Origin: Eutypa lata
Lineage: Eukaryota; Ascomycota; Sordariomycetes; Xylariales; Diatrypaceae
Length of the DNA stretch: 64,000 bases
Direction of reading: 5' to 3'
NCBI GenBank assembly: GCA_022661535.1
Contig: JAKULF010000005.1
Span: forward strand, 3,100,001-3,164,000
Each line of letters begins with the position of its first letter. The first letter of the stretch is position 1. This document shows, piece after piece, positions 60,696 to 64,000 of this stretch. A model generated the notes under the pieces. That model saw nothing but the letters and a program-made list of their open reading frames with translations. It was not told the DNA's origin and searched no databases. The position numbers and the translations under genes are program-made.

Positions 60696-63600
60696 GACGT
60701 CCCAACACGAGACGAAAAGATGATGATATTGAAGCGAAACTTCAAATAGTGGTGGTACAAGCGTACAAGCCGTCTCCTTTTCAACCGTCTATGCTGATGG
60801 GGCGTCCGCGATCCTTTTTTTTTGTTGAAACCCAAGGCAAGAAACTTTTGTCGTTGTGTACAGGCCAGGTGTCGTGGGTAGTAGTGTTCGGTAGTGATGA
60901 GAGTTAGTCAGGGGCGATGGTATGAGCGACCTGGTAAGCAAAAAGAAATAAAACTTCGTCAAGAATGTATTTGGAGCGTAACGGCAGAGAAAATATACAG
61001 GTCCGATGATGCGTCCGAGAAAGAAAACAGTTTAAAACTCCAGATCGTTAATAGTTCAGAGGCTCATCGAGGGTATTCCGGTTAAGTGAACAAATGAAAG
61101 CAGCAAAAATAGTCGTGAATGTAGGCTGGACTGGTGGTCCTGAAAGAATGAAAGAAAAGTCGTTATAAGAAGAACATGGAAGCGCTTTTGCAAGAAATCT
61201 CAAAGAGTGGAAGTCGTCTTGTATCTTAAGGACACGCGAGCTGAGGGTGGATCCTGGGGATACGTGTTCGTGTTGCTCCTATCTAGCGTGGAGTACACAG
61301 TCGGACCAGGTAACAAATGTTTCGAGAAGGACGTTGTCACGATTCCAAGACGTGCAGTCGAGGGCGGCTAGATAACATTCGAACGTTCGAATGAGAGGTT
61401 GTCGTGATGGACGTACTCGGTTGGCTTGGGAGGATTGGGTAATCGTGGCGTTTGATGACCTAGTCGAGGAGACTGGTCTGCCACCTAGGTAGGAAGATAT
61501 TCAAGATCGGTAGATATATGGAACCTGCTCACGGGGATTCGAGATATGATCTTCCAAGTTACGCTTGACGGACAAGGCCGGCTTGAAGAGGTTTGTAATA
61601 GCACTTCAGATGACTACGAATAAAACCCGTCGACTTTGTTGACAGATGGTCGCTGGCAGTGGACGTCAATGTTGATAAGGTGGTCCTGGCTTGAGCGGAT
61701 CCGGCAATATACAAATTGGGTCAATGCGGGCAAGTGTGACGTGGTCGGAAGGCTTTGAAAGTTCGAAGATGAGATGCGGAGCCTCGATCTCACAAAAGAG
61801 CTTGCTTATATTTGTATGAAGAGGGCTCGAGGTCGTAGGGTTTGTGAGAGTGGCTAATTATGAACTGTCCAGGCAGAACAAAGACTCCTGTTTGGTTGAC
61901 AACAATGGAGGAGCTTAAGCAGGAGCAGGTTGAAAGGGGGTCGAGTTGAGCTGTTTGCTCAAAGGAAAGAGAGGATGAGTAATTAATTAGGTAGGAAGGG
62001 TATGCTAAGTAAAAGACTCCTTCTCGTGACTCTACAGATTTGGAACTTGGAGCAATCGTGACGACTACTTTTGCTGTGGATAGGGGCACGGAGAGAGGAA
62101 CAGAGAGCGACAAGACGAAGGGATAAAAAAGGTAGAATAGGTATGGCGGTGACAATTCAATCGAGAAGCGGTAGAAGGAGATGGATGGATGGGATGATAG
62201 AGTAGGCAGATAATTGTTAGGTACGTAGGACGAGATAGGATGGAGCCGATGGGAGATGAACTGAACCGTATTAGGTGTGTCTCTAGTCACTTATTAGCAG
62301 GTTAGGTTAGGTAGTTTACTAGGCGATAATAGTATGTAGCAGGCAAAGCAGGGTGGATAACTCGATGACTGGTCAGTCGCTGGGGTTGCCTATGTACGTC
62401 GTGTGTGTGTGGGACGAGCATGGAGCGACTCAGTGTAATGGCGCTAGATGGTGTGAGGGAGCTGGGCTGCTGGGGTGCCTATGTATGTATTGTACGTACG
62501 TAGTATGTATGAGGTAGTAACTAATAACTGTGGGAGAGAGGAGGACATGACATAAGATCGTGGTTTTGGGTTGGTGGGAGTGCGGTAGTACCTGTCAGGC
62601 TATCTCTGTCTGGCCGTCTGGCTGTTGAATTTATTGAATAAGAGCAGGAACAGACAACAAGGAACCAGCTGCCAGCCTGAAAATAGTCAAGCGCCAACGA
62701 CGTTCTAGGCGATAAAAGTGTATGTAGTCTACATACTAACTACCTATGTACCTACCATATAAACACATTCACTCACGTATTCACTCACTCATTACAAAAT
62801 GAGTCGATAGAATGAGACAGTAGACGAACGAATATTAATGATAAGCCACCCAAGACATCAGGAGGGTAGGAGGACAGTGTTGTTTACTGTAAGCATAACA
62901 AACAATTCTGGGCGAATATGATGGAGAAACGACATGATTAAGTCTAGGGGGCCACGCCATCAGTTAGATAGATACATCCCCCGGGCATTCCCGGTCGCGA
63001 TAGAATGTCGTGCTTAACCCGTCCAAATCGTGCTGAAAATGATGTACTGTCATAGCAATCGAGGCAAGGCATGGTTCCGAGACCTCAAGCTGGCTTAGCT
63101 CGAGACATGAAATTCACAGTGTCATCTCGAATGAAGAGCCACTGGCTGCTGACTGGACACTGGCTGGACATCGTTGGAGAAACTCCATCATCAAAGGCTT
63201 CAGAACTTGGCCTGGACCAATGATCGATCGCCTGATACCTGCTAGTCCCAATTTAGAAGCGTACTTAACGAACTTTCCTTGTCAGGTTACCATTAACTAG
63301 TGGCGGCACCGTGTACAATAGCTCAGCTGCAAGCAGACAACTTCCCTGCAGATCATTACACCGCCATATACAAATGGCAGTTGTATTGGCTAACAAATGC
63401 CGGTAGAGTTTAAGTTGGAAATGGGAAGGAAGAGACAGACAGCGCAGGTAGAAGGCCCCTGCTCTACGGCCGGATCAATAAGTACTTTCTATCCTTAGCA
63501 GGTACTGGGTGGTCCCAAGGGCACAAAGGCGACACGAGGAAGAGATGGACACGTTGCTGCAACCCCACGATTGTGCAGACAAAGATCCAATTACAAACAC

Positions 63601-64000
63601 GCATTGGCGTCTCGACCGTTCCAGCATTTTCTGTTTCATTGCTAAGCCTATCACGCAAGTCATTGGTGGATGCATGAATACACATATGCACTCCTTTCAA
63701 CCTGCATCCATGCCTCGTACATAGTCGTCTCGCTCGCTGGCCGGGCCCCTCGTCCCAGTGTCCCTCAGCCCTCATAGTATACATATACATAGTTACATTT
63801 GTACAAACATAGCGAATCCCTTCAGGGCCTACTAACTGCCATTGACCGCTTTTATCCAATTTTAAAACACATGAACCCAGGGCCCTAGCCATTCATGCCA
63901 CCAAGATCGTAAGGCACCTCGAGGTGTCGACATCGGTAATCTATCCGATGTGTTTTTAGACAGGCGGACTATGGAGTGGAGATACGGAGCACCGATGGAA
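60696..64000. other. Kinase promoter and leader region, no further gene
   Basis: Read towards the kinase, 60696-62300 is pyrimidine-rich, especially 61800-62290, which is usual for leaders and promoters of regulatory fungal genes. An 18-base perfect palindrome sits at 61376-61393. A minus-strand open frame at 61790-62290 is low-complexity and explained by the CT bias. Beyond 62300 the sequence has TACC/GGTA motifs and no supported gene. Confidence 0.5.
61376..61393. promoter_or_regulatory. 18-bp perfect palindrome upstream of the kinase
   Basis: CATTCGAACGTTCGAATG is identical on both strands and contains two overlapping TTCGAA sites. It lies 681 bases upstream of the kinase start. A perfect dyad of this length in a probable promoter or leader suggests a binding site for a dimeric regulator or heat-shock-like GAA/TTC factor, though chance is possible. 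Confidence 0.4.

Noticed and set aside
61790..62290. Minus-strand open frame of about 166 codons upstream of the kinase
   Set aside because: It is rich in Ser, Pro, Leu and Tyr because the DNA is pyrimidine-rich; this fits a leader or promoter better than a protein.

Overview
The window looks like nuclear DNA of a filamentous ascomycete (Pezizomycotina, most likely a Sordariomycete). Introns are short, with GTAAGT/GTATGT donors, CTAAC-like branch sites and CAG/TAG acceptors. The recognisable proteins are typical fungal ones, including a PalH/Rim21 pH sensor, Lag1 ceramide synthase, Cdc48 and a fission-yeast-type heavy-metal ABC transporter. The intergenic DNA is rich in TACC/GGTA tetranucleotide tracts and in AT-rich, stop-laden stretches like those left by repeat-induced point mutation (RIP). 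Eleven protein genes were found. Seven could be assigned to a family of known or probable function and four could not. Exons were worked out by hand from splice signals and reading phase, so the coordinates are models.

Layout. 1-4648: no intact gene; a near-perfect inverted repeat (2031-2111) and a decayed reading frame (about 2700-3400, minus). 4649-7312: a flavin-reductase-like gene (minus) divergent from the mitochondrial ATP synthase delta subunit gene (plus, 5 exons). 7709-10858: a large cysteine-knuckle, low-complexity protein whose frame crosses two TAG codons. 11886-13037: an unrecognised acidic protein. 13526-15333: an unnamed conserved fungal protein (minus). 15334-19986: AT-rich desert. 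19987-22374: palH. 23960-25548: ceramide synthase. 28994-32025: HMT1-type ABC transporter (minus). 32026-43918: a 12 kb desert with tRNA-like sequence and possible coding relics. 43919-44843: a small unknown protein with triplet expansions. 46250-48991: CDC48 (minus, 6 exons). 52666-55311: vacuolar amino-acid transporter (8 exons, two of them tiny). 58740-60695: Ksp1/Ran1-type kinase (minus) behind a long pyrimidine-rich leader.

The genes do not form an operon or a biosynthetic cluster. They are housekeeping, membrane and signalling genes spaced along gene-poor DNA. Shared themes (pH sensing, vacuolar transport, metal tolerance, sphingolipid synthesis, nutrient-linked kinase) look coincidental. 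No transposase, reverse transcriptase, CRISPR array, rRNA or intact tRNA could be supported. I did not find a clearly new multi-gene system. The items most worth a second look are the 7709-10858 gene with in-frame TAGs, the decayed frame and inverted repeat near 2-3.4 kb, the tRNA-like pair near 42.6-42.85 kb, and the conserved but uncharacterised protein at 13526-15333.
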